Shown: piece by piece, positions 34,972-46,293 of the stretch
Layout: every line of letters starts with the position of its first letter
Numbering within the stretch: the first letter of the stretch is position 1
Source of the DNA: Rhizopus sp. PT2906
Lineage: Eukaryota > Mucoromycota > Mucoromycetes > Mucorales > Rhizopodaceae
Assembly: GCA_025529335.1 (NCBI GenBank)
Contig: JAMYHX010000028.1
Coordinates: 62,001-126,000 of the forward strand
Direction: 5' to 3'
DNA: 64,000 nt
Translations under genes and position numbers: made by a program
Notes under the pieces: generated by a model
The model's input: only the letters and a program-made list of their open reading frames with translations
The model's database searches: none
What the model was told of the DNA's origin: nothing

Positions 34972-35472
34972 TAACATAATTGTACCTATGATGTTGATCA
35001 ATAATTATAGAAAATACTGATATGCTCTTCTTATTAAGCATCAAGGCCAGAAAGGAACTCAATATAAGGCGTATTAGTCAATAAGGCTTGTCATTTTACT
35101 GACGAACTAAAAAAAAGTATTTTAGGCTAAACGTATGACATAGAATTCAATATACTACTTGTTTTCACTAGAATGTTCTTTCTTAAAAGCATTATTTGGT
35201 ACTTTCAAGAAGAACACAGCATTTTTATGCGTGAGTTGTAATAACCGGAAAAGAATTCTCATATGAGAACTTGCGCGTTTATTGATTCTACACTGCGTAA
35301 TGAGCGCACTATTTCCAGAAACTAACGTAAAATTTACAATATAATTTATACATAAAAGTTAAAGCAGCATTTATCCCAATAAGATGTAGCTGTGAAAGCT
35401 ATTCTCTGCATTTATTGAGTAATAGTAAATTGGTAACAAGTAACTTGTTCAAAAACATAAATAGGTGCAGCT
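34972..35472. other. Intergenic between the MITE and the small gene
   Basis: AT-rich, nothing recognised; includes the 3' flank of the 49-residue gene. Confidence 0.5.
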
Positions 35473-35682
35473 TTAAGAAAAGCCTTTCTTGGCCATTTCT
35501 GCCTTTTCGTTTTTCTAATGTAAAGCCAAAGGTTCAATAAAGTTCTTGTAAAGATTAAGGAGGCTTGATTTTACCTTTTGTTTACGCTTCTTTTGTTCTT
35601 CTTTCTTTTCGGTTTTAGACTTGGGACGATTCTTGTCTACATTTTGGTTCACGTCTTTGTTAGTGTTTTGTTTCTTGGGCAT
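35473..35682 (-). CDS. Small lysine-rich two-exon protein (49 aa), unrecognised
   Basis: Exons 35682-35575 (36 codons) and 35514-35473 (13 codons plus stop) join in phase across a 60-base intron (donor GTAAAATC, acceptor ACATTAG, branch-like CTTTAC). The product starts MPKKQNTNKDVNQ, continues through the basic stretch KTEKKEEQKKRKQK, and ends KAEMAKKGFS. Evidence for a real gene: clean splice sites, an in-frame stop right after a compositionally consistent second exon, and a spliced product much longer and more uniform than chance frames nearby. It resembles small basic ribosome- or nucleolus-associated proteins in composition only. I do not recognise the family. Confidence 0.55.
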
Positions 35683-38663
35683 TATAGATATTTCTTAAAC
35701 TATGAAAATAAAAGAAACATTAAATAACACGCCTCTCATTTATAGCCAGTCCTGAAGCTACAAGGGTTGCTATTTGTTTAATATTCTGTGTGATAGCGTG
35801 TGAATGATGGTTATTATTGGATAAAGATATGGGCGTTTCTTTAACTTTATTAAATTTATGCAGCTGTAGAAACATCCTCCAAGTAAACTTCCCTTACTTT
35901 GCGAGATGTTTTATTATCTGCGTCAGTACACAGTTACAAAATCTATTTCATGCAAAAAATATAGGGGGGGTAAGGGGTTACCGAAGAAGTAGCTTCTCTT
36001 GCAGAAAACAAGAGTTTAATTTCATATTCAGCTAGTATGAGATTACATGACATTATGTATGGTAAAATGAGAAGAAGCAGAAAATTGCCTCCGTGATAGT
36101 TACTATAAATAACACTGCATCATTATATTATGAATAAGCTATCATTAATAAAATAGAAGCAACAAGTTCTGGTACTAGCAAAAAAAAAGACCGTTGTCTG
36201 TTATGGGTATATTTTAAGGCAGCATAACTTGTTAAAGCACACTAAAAGGCAATATACTCTGGCCTTGTATCAGTTCTGCTAGTTCATAACTTTATTTTTC
36301 TACTTGGGGTAATGAAAAAGTATGTTCTTCCTTGTATATTGCTAAATACAAAATACCATAAACCAAAATCGGCTCTTTTAAGCGTTGAATGTCAGAGTAC
36401 TCATATGATCTGCACATAGCACTTTGCATAAATTTACTTCTTTCGCATGGCTTGAATAAGCTCAAAGATTGTTAACATGCCCCTGTCGCTTTGAGTTATC
36501 ACGTAGCTATCAATGTATGGATAACGAGGAGCGGGTATGTCTATAGCCTTTGTTTAAAAGCTAATTGTTACCTTACTTCAATCAAAACAACCTGTGAAAT
36601 TCTTTACCGACTATGTAGACAAAATTTATGCTAAAGGCTCATCTGGGCTCGGAGATAACAGCGGAGAGTAGGGGTAGCTTTCAGCCCTTGCTAACCAAGA
36701 CGCTCTACTGCAAGCATAAAAAAGAACTGAAAAGAACAACAGACTTCAGTAACAATAATGCATTATGTACTATTAATGCATATATTACAGCTTTTTAGGA
36801 TAGCTGATTCGTTCTTCCATCTAGCAATACGCTTTTTAAACTTGCTTGATAATTCATAGCGATATGCTAACGAATGCCTTACAATGCTTTATGAAAATCA
36901 AAAAAAAGCACTAATACTTATGGTATCATTTTTTTTTTCTTCAAAAAACCCCTTTATTATTTTTGCCAGCATATAAAACTGTTACCTACAAGCCACGCTT
37001 ATCTTCAATGTTGAACGTCTCCTGCAGAAGATATGACTACAACATCCTCATTTATGCATCAGTAATACGATTGCCTAATTATCCATATATCCGTCTTCGT
37101 TACTATCAGACACAAACATACCTAAGTATATACCTTTATAATTAACACGAGAATAAGGTTAATAAACCGTAGTTGCTATACACGTCATCTGTGTATCTTT
37201 AGAGGAGGCTGGTGTACACGCGTGGCTGATGAAAATGTATTTCTCAAAGGGAGAGGAGCCAACCGGAGATAAATTACTTCCTGTACCTATGTGCTTGTAT
37301 GTAACCGGTTCATGCCCTATTGCTGTCGATCATGTCATAACTGACTTTAGGCTGTAATATGAAAGCATTGCAAGGTATTGGGTAGTCATGACAACATAAT
37401 CTTCGGTAAAAGTGAAGGCATGGCTTTTGATAGCTTGTTCATGACGCATTCAGTTGTTATTACCAATAGCTTAAAGCAATGACAAGTATTCTTAATTATG
37501 TGTGCTATAAAGTAAGGAGGATAATTCTAGTTGGATAAAGAAGATCAAGTAGCCCTTGTGTTTGAATGTTGAAAAAAGAAAAAAACTTGTATGACTCTTA
37601 CACATGAGGTGCGGGGTTCTCTTTTGGGGAACTGAAGTTTAAAATGGATTATTAATACTACATACGTAGGCAGTTTTATTTATGCATCTGGTACGTTTCA
37701 TCAATTTCAACACAAAAAGGAGACTCAGTTCTTACTTCAATACATGCACGGTTACACAATGATGATCGACAAAATCAGATAAATGTATACGTAAACACAT
37801 AATCAAAAGAGTAAAAACATATTTACAGAGAGGTTATGACCATAACAATAACAATATACTTTTTAGAATATGCAGCAGAATTTCTACTTACAACTCAGAT
37901 GTATAGGACATAGAGCTGCATTATTCCCCAGATTAATATACATTTACCACGCTTTCATGCCACGTGAAATCAACTTTACAGCAGAGATGCAAGGAGTTGG
38001 ATATACGGATAAAAGAAGACAGAAAATGAAAAAAAAGGGGGTGTACATAAAAGGTAACAAAATACTATAATACTCTCATGTGTGTAATACAGAGTTTGTT
38101 ATATGAGCTATTTTGTTGTCTTGATAACATTAGTTTAGATACAAAAGATTAATAATAAAGAAAAAGAGAGAGAGAGAACTGATAACAAAGACTAAATCGT
38201 TTAAGCGGGCTAACATTCGGTCCTTTCGGGGACATGTTTTTCCAGTTCGGATTTAATGTCATTTTCCTTGATTATCCGAATGCATCCGCAGCAAATCTAT
38301 CGATGAACCTGTAAAAATATATTTATATAAATTTTTGATAATATGATGTCTAGAATATAAATTGACCAATGATATTGTATATCCGTTTCCACGGAAATAG
38401 ATCCTCAGCTGTTGCTAAGAATATTTGGGTTTATCTATAGTTTTATCAATTACAAATAAGCGGCCTATCAATTATCGGCACTACTTTTATGATTCATATA
38501 CCAAATATAGTAATACATGGACGTTTTGCCGTAGAGCGCGCACACACGTACATACACACCTTCCAAAGTCTGGGCATATAAATAGAAAAATAAATCAAAT
38601 TTAAAAATTTTTTTGTCCTTTCTTTTTCCTTTCATCTTATTTCATTGTACTTTATTATTTAAT
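35683..38663. other. Long intergenic stretch, about 3 kb
   Basis: No gene recognised on either strand. Contains the promoter of the small gene on the left and of the Hal4-like kinase on the right. A T-rich run is at about 36930-36939, a G-run at 35963-35969, and a purine-rich GA stretch at about 38159-38178. Short open frames (for example 36963-37145, 37870-38070) have no protein-like pattern. Fragments around 36640-36700 and 37200-37300 are less AT-rich than their surroundings and may be old insertions. Confidence 0.45.
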
Positions 38664-40282
38664 ATGCATTCTACAGCAACCATGGTCGACGTAAATCAAT
38701 TAACAGATAAGCTACAGCAAATTGACTTTAATTCACCAGCCAAGATATTCCAGAATAAGCATGCTGTCCACCAATTCCATAATATTACACCTGATGTTTC
38801 TATGCCTGGTACACCACTATTATCTCCACATAATAAAAGAAGTAGTCAAACACTATACGATTCTGATACCCACTCATTACCTACCACCGCTGTACATACA
38901 CCTCCTTCTCTATCCCCTCATCATAGTGATGATGACAATGACAAGCCCCGAGAAAAGAAGTCAAATGATAATGAAAAAGATAACTACTATCATAGCAGCA
39001 ACAGTACTGTATCACTGCCATCAAGGCCAACTACACCTTCTCAATTCATCTTTAAAAGACCTCAATATAATAAAGAATATCACCACACCCACTTTCATCA
39101 TTTGGAAAAGAAAGATACCATATTTCACGACTTGAAAAGATTCTTTAAAGGGGATAAAAAGAAGAAGAAGAAATCGCCTTCGATCGCAAGTAACAGTGAC
39201 CTATCATTTGCTAACGAGTTTAATCGTGATCTAGAAGGCAAATATGGCAAGTGGGGTAAGTGTAGTAAAATGATGATTATTAATATGTAAGTCTTAGCTA
39301 AATTTTTTTAGGTCGATTTGTTGGAAAGGGTGCCGGTGGGTCGGTGCGGTTGATTCGACGTAGTACAGATGGAAAAACATTTGCCGTGAAACAGTTCAGA
39401 AAACGAGGTCTGAATGAGCCAGAAAAAGAATATGTCAAGAAGGTCACTGCCGAGTTTTGTATTGGCTCTACATTACATCATCCCAATGTCATCGAAACTC
39501 TGGATATCATACAGGAAGGCCAAAACTTTTATGAGATTATGGAGTTTGCTCCAAATGACCTATTCAACATCGTCATGAGTGGCAAAATGTCTCGTGAAGA
39601 AATTGCTTGCTGCTGGAAGCAGCTGTTGAATGGTGTCCGTTATATGCAACAGATGGGCTTGGCTCACCGTGATCTCAAGTTGGATAATATGGTTTTGGAC
39701 GAACGAGGCATTGTCAAGATTATCGATTTTGGTTGTGCTGTTGTCAACAAGTATCCATTTGAAACCAAGGTGCACAAGAGTAAAGGCATCTGTGGCTCTG
39801 ATCCTTACATTGCCCCTGAACAATTTACTGAACCCGAGTATGATGCTCGCCTATCTGATTTGTGGTCCTGTGGTATCATTTTTATCTGTATGTCCATTCG
39901 TAGATTTCCTTGGAGACTACCTCGTCCTGATAAAGATCAATCTTACAAAAATTTTGTAACTCCTTCTACTGAAGGCGCCGAGAAATTATTCAAGATGCTT
40001 CCACGTGAGTCAAGACCTATTATGAAACGCATCCTGAATCCAGATCCTGAAAAGAGATGCTCACTTGAAGATGTATTAAACGATGATTGGGTTAAATCAA
40101 TTCCAACCTGCACCGTGGACCATCCTGAAAAATCTCATGCTCATCACCTGTTGGTCGAACCAAGCTCTGAAGTAAAGGAATCTTGTAACATCATCGTTCT
40201 GGATCATGTACCTTCTACCTCGGAAGAATCTGAATCTTCGGTCGAGACAAAGAAAAAGAAGAAGCATCGCTTACTTAAATAA
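38664..40282 (+). CDS. Fungal Hal4/Sat4 (NPR/Hal)-type serine/threonine protein kinase
   Basis: Two exons, 38664-39255 and 39312-40282, join in phase to 520 residues. The first 197 residues are disordered (Ser/Thr/His/Pro-rich) with a basic FFKGDKKKKKKS patch. The kinase domain runs from about 198 to 470: Gly loop GKGAGGSV, catalytic Lys 224 in FAVK, HRD at 316-318 (AHRDLKLDN), DFG at 336-338 (IIDFGCA), and APE-loop PYIAPEQ. The phrasing of the loop and the sequence DLWSCGIIFICM fit the fungal-specific Hal4/Hal5/Npr1 family, whose members stabilise nutrient and K+ transporters at the plasma membrane. A functional tie to the H+-ATPase also present in this window is speculative. A Lys-rich tail ends the protein. 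An alternative start 18 bases downstream (38682) is possible. Confidence 0.88.
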
Positions 40283-40401
40283 CAACAACAACAACAATAA
40301 TAATAATAGAAAACAATAACAATTTCTTTTTTGTAAATAGTAAAGTACATATTTTTATACATACAAACATAAACAAATAAATAAACATTCGGAAAACATC
40401 A

Positions 40402-40803
40402 CTATTTTCTTTCATTAATCAATTTTTCAATATCCTCTAATCCTTTAATTCCACTTGCTGCTCTTCCTCTTTCCCAGTCAACCACGATAGGACATCGAAG
40501 CACTTCCGGTTTATCCTTGATTATTTTGAACGCATCTTGTGCATTATCAATGATTTGACTTGCTTCAGGTAACAGCATATCTTTCCATGGCGTCTTGCTT
40601 CCCAAATAGCTTGCTACTTGTCTTAATTGTGTGTCTGTTATGGGTTGTTTGTATTCATCCATGACATCGATACGATACTTTTCTTCTCCATCTGCATTCT
40701 TTTGTCGACTCTGTAGTAGCCTTAAAGCCGCTCTAGAATTATCCGATTTGACATTATGGAATAACGTAAGAATAGGTAACGAACGTGGTGGTCTGAATGA
40801 CAT
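40402..40803 (-). CDS. FMP46: Fmp46-like thioredoxin-fold mitochondrial redox protein (DUF1687)
   Basis: Single exon, 133 residues. It starts MSFRPPRSLPILTLFHNVKS and contains the pattern LTLFHN, then SRAALRLLQ, a DVMDE strand, RQVASYLG, and a C-terminal PIVVDWERGRAASG. This matches the DUF1687/Fmp46 family of small thioredoxin-fold mitochondrial proteins, whose substrate is not established. The Met at 40803 was chosen over an in-frame upstream Met (40872) because it aligns with the family start; the upstream extension is hydrophobic and could act as a longer presequence. The gene converges on the kinase gene, with 119 bases between stops. Confidence 0.8.
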   Translation of the reverse strand: MSFRPPRSLPILTLFHNVKSDNSRAALRLLQSRQKNADGEEKYRIDVMDEYKQPITDTQLRQVASYLGSKTPWKDMLLPEASQIIDNAQDAFKIIKDKPEVLRCPIVVDWERGRAASGIKGLEDIEKLINERK

Positions 40804-40862
40804 AGCGCAGTGAAAAAGAAAAATAATGCTCAATTTGTGAAAATTAATAACAAGCTCTTTAA

Positions 40863-40954
40863 ATTCAGACAAATGGTTTTTTTTCGGACGAATAAAAATT
40901 TATATTCAGACAGCTGAAAAAATTATTTCATATACGCTATAAATTATTCAGACA
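40863..40954. repeat. Three ATTCAGACA repeats at 41-42 base spacing
   Basis: ATTCAGACA occurs at 40863, 40904 and 40946, each followed by AATG or GCTG and an A/T run. It lies just upstream of the Fmp46-like start and between that gene and the transposase relic. It could be a regulatory repeat or a decayed minisatellite. Confidence 0.6.
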
Positions 40955-40982
40955 AATGAAAAAAAAGGATAAAGATATTCAA

Positions 40983-42425
40983 TCAAGCAAGACCTAATTC
41001 TTTGTCGAGACATCTATCCCAGAAGCCTTTTTGGTCCATCCAAGACAATCTTCTGTGGTAACGCTTCTACAAGCTGCTTGAATTCTGGGAGTTAAAGTAT
41101 CCAATGAGGAGAGTGGATTCCCTTCTGACATGGCTGTAATTTTAGGCCAACGCTCTTCAATTGGATTAAGAAATGGTAAGATAGCATAAACAAAGGCATA
41201 TAGCCACGACTTTGGATGGCTTCTACTTCATAATAAAAATGATGAATCCTGCAGTTATCCATGAAGATAAAAATCCTTTTTTATCATGTCTATCCAAAGC
41301 GTCCTTGATGTTTCGAACAAAAGTTACGATATGGTACGCTGTTGCGCCTTTCTTGACCTTTGTTTTAAAAGATTCATTGATCTTTGCTTTTCTTTTCTTG
41401 TTTTCAGGTATAGGAAACTCTTTCTCAATTTTAGTGACGTCGCTAGGCTTCAAAGGTTCGATTTTGGAAAAGCTAATGGCCCCAGATGGAGAAATGCGTC
41501 CGACGATACTAAGATTGATACTCTTTTGTGTTGGAACTTTTACCTGTGCTGGAGTACCCTTAACATACCAAGCCCTACTCCTAATTTGATGAGAATTAAA
41601 TCCGACTTCATTGATGAACATACAATTCTTTTGAAAATCAAATCCAGCCGCTTTCCATTCTGTCGTTATCTTGTAAGGAAGCTCAATGGTTTTGTTCATA
41701 GTATAAATACTTGAATTTTTCAAAAATAGCCTAATTTTCTCTTTCATGGGTTTCCTTAAGCCGCCTTCAGATATGCTGAGACTTTGAAACATGTTACAGA
41801 GCTGTTCTCTTGCCGTGTTTACTGTAATACACGGATTTTGATCAACCAAACTTATGAAGAACTGTGTATGCTTTTGTGTTAGCTTGGAATCATTTGTCTT
41901 GGGAGTCCCGTTGTTCTTGAAGGGCTGTTTCATGCAACCGACAGAAATAACAGTTCCGTCGCTCTCATTCCATTGCTTTAGTATTTCATATGCAGTAGAG
42001 TGCGGAATGAAGCAAGCTTTCGCGTGCTCCGCAATAGAACCACCCTCTTCCTGCATAAGATGAATGAATCGCTTGATATTCTCAAGGCCATAGGCTTTGT
42101 AAGAGAGAGCCTTGTTACTATCATTATCTTCAGGCACAAGTTGTACATCCTCATGTACAATATTGTCTTCCATTTCTTGGGACACGGTTCTATCATCAGC
42201 CAATAACAGCAGTTTACCATAAGTAAATGCAGAATCTTTATCCAGATACATTTCTCCGACCATTTCTTTAGCCTGAGTTTCATTCATGACCATCTCATTT
42301 GCTTTTATATAATGCTTTTCCACATTAATGTCAATTAGCTGAAGTGTCTGATTTAGTGTCTGAATTTTAAAGTGCGAGTGCAGTATTCGCACTTTAATAT
42401 CCAAATCACCTTTATGGACATCCAT
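40983..42425 (-). pseudogene. Decayed IS630/Tc1-like DDE transposase
   Basis: A long minus-strand frame from 42425 (MDVHKGDLDIK) to about 41223 encodes an acidic N-terminus, a helix-turn-helix region (GGSIAEHAKACFIPHSTAYEI) and the start of a DDE_3-type catalytic core. The first catalytic Asp, expected in FIDExGFN, reads Asn (MFINEVGFN). The frame then shifts by one base in a T run, so the second Asp motif (MDNCRIHH) is encoded in another frame at about 41235-41260. A further frameshift precedes the family-typical end FWDRCLDKELGLA, which finishes at 40983. The combined lesions make this copy inactive. An 11-bp perfect inverted repeat lies inside its 5' coding part (42367-42397). Confidence 0.8.
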
Positions 42426-42432
42426 CAGCAAT

Positions 42433-42969
42433 GAACACCTTGAAACTATGTCGCGTAGTAATTTTATTAGAAAACGAAGACAGTTCTTGATTGACAACTA
42501 CCATGCAAAGCTCCAAGAAAAACATGCTAAACTTCTGTCCCACTGCCGTAATGATCTAATTGTTGACCCCATTCTTCGGATACCAATGACAAGAAGTGAA
42601 CGGCCCCGTTGTGCGAGATGGCGACCAGGTTGGTTGCCTCTTGGTAAACCCCAAGCCTACCCCTTTCACCCAAATGAACTTTTTTCACGTCAGCATAGTT
42701 TCTCTTGTTTAGATATGCACAACCGCCTTCAGATGCCCAAATCTATTGCCAATCCACTTTCTTATCTTTTGAACCTCTTACCACCAACATTCCTTACCAG
42801 GAAAGCGAGAAAATCAACCAATGCCTGGCTCATTCGTTAGCCTTCCATATGTGCAATATTACTCGAAATGGACTACTTAGCTCACGCTCAGTTCCTTGAA
42901 GCTTCAAACCAACTTGGTGAACCCTTTGTCAAACGCCTTTGCTATATTCAGCAAAAGTTTTTCAAATAG
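42433..42969 (+). pseudogene. Non-LTR retrotransposon (LINE)-like C-terminal relic
   Basis: An open plus-strand frame from about 42433 reads through SHCRNDLIVDPILRIPMTRSE, RCARWRPGWLPLGKP, HSFSCLDMHNRL and ANPLSYLLNLLP. It hits one TAG at 42838-42840, then continues in the same frame with PSICAILLEMDYLAHAQF to a stop at 42967-42969. From memory, this pattern resembles the tails of LINE reverse-transcriptase polyproteins common in Mucorales genomes (R-W-R-x-G-W-x-P, C-x-H-like residues, WP-x-IC-x-IL-x-E-D). The reverse-transcriptase core is absent. It lies head-to-head against the transposase relic, suggesting one inserted next to the other. The family assignment is moderate. Confidence 0.45.
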
Positions 42970-43786
42970 TTAATTATCATCCCTAGTACATAACAATTTT
43001 GCGTTTTCTCTTTAATCTCAAAAGGGTTTTTCATCCCTTTTAACACTGCAACCTAACCCGAGCAATACAGCATGAAGATGCTTTGTGCTCATCGGTCATT
43101 AAAAATTATTATAAAATAAAATCCTTCTTAATCGTAATAACAAGCTGAGATTAAACAGAATCCCTGCTGACATGCAAAATATCACTTTAGCTCTCCTATA
43201 ATTGACCAACTACTACTTGTACCCTGACCAAGCGATTGCTGCCTTGCGTTTTCACTAAATGTATTGGGTTATGGTTGGCCAATTTTCTTACCTAGTCTTT
43301 AGCTTTATATTAACTTGGCTGCTCTTTTATCGAAAGTTCTAGATCATAGCGTAATTTCTGCAAAGACCTTTGTGTTTATATACATATTTCGTCATGACAA
43401 AACCCAAGTCACTTACAAAAATCGAGTCAGCTACAGGACGAAGGCTTGCCCTTCTACTTTGTCTTTTCAAGCAAAATTTTTCAAGATAAAGACAATAGCT
43501 ATTATTTATAAGATGTGCACGCGTGTAATCTAGCATTCCTTTAAATGCTTACAGCAATGCACATATACTAGTTGAAGCTTGTCTTTTATTTAACTATAGG
43601 ACATCTTTTAAACAAACAATAAACCATGACACAGCGGAATTTCAAATACGCGCTTTGTTTTTTCCCTTCTGCATAAAACTTTAATATGGGAGAAAATTCG
43701 ATAGTTTTCCCTCCTTTTTTCTTCTTCTTTTTCTTTTTTCTAGTCTATACAACTCCCCTCTCTCTTATTGACTTCCTAACCGCAAA
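42970..43786. other. Intergenic: aconitase promoter
   Basis: AT-rich, with a strongly pyrimidine-rich leader (about 43710-43745) just upstream of the aconitase start. No other gene recognised. Confidence 0.6.
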
Positions 43787-46293
43787 ATGTTTGCCAAGAG
43801 AGCATTCTTAGGAAAGACGATAAAGGTAGATATTAAGCATTAGAAGAGGAGTTTAATAACTTATGCTCTTTTTCGTTTACAGTCAGCCCTGTCGACACGT
43901 TCTTACACTTGGGCTTCCCAAAAGGTTGCCATGTCCAATTTTGAAAATGACAAATATATCAACTATCAACGCATTGAAGATAATCTCAAAGTAGTCAAAA
44001 GAAGGTAAATTAAAAAGCAAAAAAGGCTTCAATTATAAGCACCATTTACACAAGTGTAGATTAAACCGCCCGTTAACACTTTCTGAGAAAATTGTGTATG
44101 GCCATCTTGATGAACCTGAGAGTCAAGATATTGAACGCGGTAAATCATACTTGAGATTGAGACCTGACCGTGTTGCCTGTCAAGATGCAACGGCTCAAAT
44201 GGCGCTTTTGCAATTCATGTCTGCTGGTTTACCCAAAGTGGCCGTGCCAACGACAGTCCACTGTGATCACTTGATTGAAGCTCAAGTGGGTGGCGATAAG
44301 GATCTTGCTCGTGCTATTGATATTAACAAGGAGGTCTATGACTTTTTGGCAACTTGTACTGCAAAATATGGCATAGGCTTTTGGAGACCAGGCTCTGGTA
44401 TCATTCATCAGATCATTTTAGAAAATTACGCTTTCCCCGGTGGTCTCATGATCGGTACCGACTCGCATACACCTAACGCTGGCGGCCTTGGTATGGTAGC
44501 CGTGGGTGTAGGCGGTGCTGATGCGGTTGACGTCATGTCAGGTGTACCATGGGAGCTTAAATGTCCCAAAGTTATTGGTGTTAAATTGCATGGTAAGATG
44601 CAAGGATGGACTGCTCCCAAGGACGTCATCTTGAAAGTCGCGGGTATCTTGACCGTCAAGGGAGGAACAGGTGCTATTGTTGAATACTTTGGCCCTGGAG
44701 TGGATACGATCTCTTGTACGGGTATGGGTACCATCTGTAACATGGGCGCCGAAATCGGTGCAACCACCTCCCTCTTCCCTTTCAACAGGCGTATGGCTGA
44801 CTATCTCAGGGCAACAAACCGTGCTGAAATTGCAAAATATGCAGAATCCTTCTCTGAGAACTTGAAAGCTGATAAAGATGCCCAATATGACGAACTGATC
44901 GAAATTGATTTGGATAAACTCGAACCTCATCTGAACGGTCCTTTTACTCCTGATCTTGCTACTCCTATCTCCAAATTTAAAGATGTGTTGAAGGAAAATG
45001 AATGGCCACAAGAACTCAAGGTTGGCCTGATTGGCTCATGCACAAACTCTTCCTATGAAGACATGGTCCGTGCTGCTTCTATCGCTAAACAAGCCACTGA
45101 TCACGGCTTGAAGGCCAAGTCCAAGTTCACCATCACGCCTGGTTCAGAGCAAATCAGAGCTACTATCGAACGCGACGGCATCATAGATACGCTTACCGAT
45201 GTTGGCGGTGTAGTTTTGGCTAACGCCTGTGGTCCTTGCATTGGCCAGTGGGACCGTAAAGACGTCAAGAAGGGTGAAAAGAACTCCATTGTCACTTCTT
45301 ATAACCGAAACTTCACTGGTCGTAACGACGCTAATCCTGCTACCCATGCTTTTGTTGCCTCACCTGAAATTGTCACTGCTTTAGCCATTGCCGGAGACAT
45401 GACATTCAATCCTCTTACAGATGCCTTAACCGACGCAAACGGAAAGCCTTTCCGATTGAATCCTCCTAGTGGTAATGAATTACCACCCAAGGGCTACGAT
45501 CCCGGACTGAACACATATCAGGCTCCCCCTGCAGATTCCTCTAAAATAGAAGTCAAGGTCGACCCCAAGTCAAACCGTCTTCAGCTCTTGGAGCCTTTTG
45601 AGAAGTGGAATGGTCAGGACATTAAAGATGTTCCGATTTTGATCAAAGTTAAAGGCAAGTGCACAACTGATCACATCTCAATGGCCGGTCCATGGCTTAA
45701 GTACCGTGGACACCTCGACAACATTTCCAACAACATGCTCATCGGTGCTGTAAACGCTGCTAATGACAAGATGAACTGCGTTGAGAATGTCTTTACTCAT
45801 GAGCATGGTGCTGTCCCTGACGTCGCTCGTGACTATAAGAAGAGAGGTGTCAAATGGGTCGTCATTGGTGATGAAAATTATGGTGAAGGAAGTTCCCGTG
45901 AGCACGCTGCCTTGGAGCCACGTTATTTAAATGGTGCTGCCATCATTACAAAATCATTTGCTCGTATTCATGAAACCAACTTGAAGAAGCAAGGTATGCT
46001 TCCTCTTACCTTTGCTAATCCCGCAGATTACAACAAGATTGATCCTACAGATAAGGTTGATATTCTTGGATTGACCGATTTCCAGGAAGGCAAGCCTCTT
46101 ACTCTTCGTGTGCACAAGAAAGATGGATCTACCACTGATATCAAATTGAATCACACTTTCAACTCTGGGTAAGTCTTGTTAAATCTTTTATGAGTCTATC
46201 TAATTCGAATACTTTATTAGCCAAATCGAATGGTTTAAACACGGTAGTTGTCTTAACTACATGAAGGAGCAGCAAACTAAACAGGCCGCTTAA
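43787..46293 (+). CDS. ACO1: Mitochondrial aconitase (aconitate hydratase)
   Basis: Four exons, 43787-43825, 43883-44004, 44060-46168 and 46221-46293, join in phase to 780 residues, the usual fungal length. The first two exons give a basic mitochondrial presequence (MFAKRAFLGKTIK). Substrate and cluster motifs are visible: GTDSHTPNAGG, IGSCTNSSYEDM and ANACGPCIGQWDR supply the three Cys ligands of the [4Fe-4S] cluster. The swivel domain carries GDENYGEGSSREHAALEPR. The enzyme isomerises citrate to isocitrate through cis-aconitate in the TCA cycle. The last exon (ending KEQQTKQAA) is inferred from splice signals and phase. Confidence 0.96.

Noticed and set aside
36640..36720. GC-richer stretch resembling a stable folded RNA
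   Set aside because: I could not form a convincing conserved secondary structure or match it to a known RNA family by eye.
36963..38070. Two plus-strand frames of 60-66 codons in the 36-38 kb gap
   Set aside because: Tyr/Ile-rich composition as expected from AT-rich non-coding DNA; no start context or similarity.
44426..45490. Several antisense open frames across the aconitase exon
   Set aside because: They mirror a strongly codon-biased conserved gene and have no independent start context, splice signals or similarity.
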